DNA from: Oscillospiraceae bacterium
GTDB taxonomy: Bacteria; Bacillota; Clostridia; Oscillospirales; Acutalibacteraceae
Direction of reading: 5' to 3'
Length of the DNA: 5,080 nt
Assembly (NCBI GenBank): GCA_902766855.1
Contig: CACXFE010000123.1
Span: 1 to 5,080 of the forward strand
The position numbers and the translations under genes are program-made. Numbering within the stretch: the first letter of the stretch is position 1; each line of letters begins with the position of its first letter. Below are positions 5,055 to 5,080 of this stretch, in pieces. The notes under the pieces are model-generated. The model ran no database searches. It was given only the letters and a program-made list of their open reading frames with translations, and was not told where the DNA came from.

Positions 5055-5080
5055 AACCGCAAGGGTTGCCGGATTCCGGC
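5055..5080 (+). terminator. Probable left half of a terminator hairpin after pgk, cut by the window edge
   Basis: Six bases after the pgk stop begins AACCGCAAGGGTTGCCGG (5055-5072), then ATT, then CCGGC at the edge (5076-5080). GCCGG and CCGGC already pair around the ATT loop. If the stem goes on, the next bases should be complementary to the 5055-5067 segment and end in a T run. Confidence 0.5.

Noticed and set aside
1..5080. Search for tRNA or rRNA genes, riboswitches, CRISPR repeats, insertion-sequence ends or phage genes.
   Set aside because: The intergenic gaps (about 45, 99 and 100 bp) are too short or lack such structures, and every longer stretch is well-supported coding DNA.

Overview
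The window looks like ordinary chromosomal DNA from a low-to-mid GC Firmicute, most likely a clostridial (Oscillospirales-like) anaerobe. Reasons: strong AGGAGG-type ribosome binding sites, near-consensus SigA-type promoters, one TTG start codon, AT-rich intergenic DNA around coding DNA of roughly half GC, and a clostridial-looking phosphoglycerate kinase. This taxonomic call is inference from style, not from a search. Coding density is high and no stretch over 300 bases lacks a gene.

Layout, left to right. (1) 1-714, minus: an M14 zinc peptidase resembling cytoplasmic gamma-D-glutamyl-diaminopimelate peptidases; its 3' end lies outside the window. (2) 760-1308, plus: a NudF-type ADP-ribose pyrophosphatase (Nudix), divergent from the peptidase across 45 bp. 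(3) 1285-2460, minus: a 12-helix MFS transporter whose 3' end overlaps that of the Nudix gene by 24 bp. (4) 2460-3131, minus: an unrecognised four-helix membrane protein just upstream of the MFS gene, with a one-base TGATG stop/start overlap, so the two form a two-gene operon. (5) 3231-3737, plus: trmL, a SPOUT tRNA wobble-base 2'-O-methyltransferase starting with TTG. (6) 3838-5049, plus: pgk, complete phosphoglycerate kinase. The last bases (5056-5080) look like the ascending half of a terminator hairpin cut by the window edge.

The genes do not form one pathway: they are housekeeping functions (muropeptide recycling, nucleotide-sugar clean-up, transport, tRNA modification, glycolysis). The most informative signals are regulatory. 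Between genes 4 and 5, two strong promoters point away from each other and share their -35 bases, so polymerase should be able to occupy only one at a time. Upstream of pgk an extended -10 promoter is followed, at the predicted transcription start, by an 18-bp inverted repeat matching 13 of 14 defined positions of the clostridial Rex operator as I recall it, suggesting that this glycolytic step is controlled by the NADH/NAD+ ratio. I found no mobile element, CRISPR array, RNA gene or novel multi-gene system.
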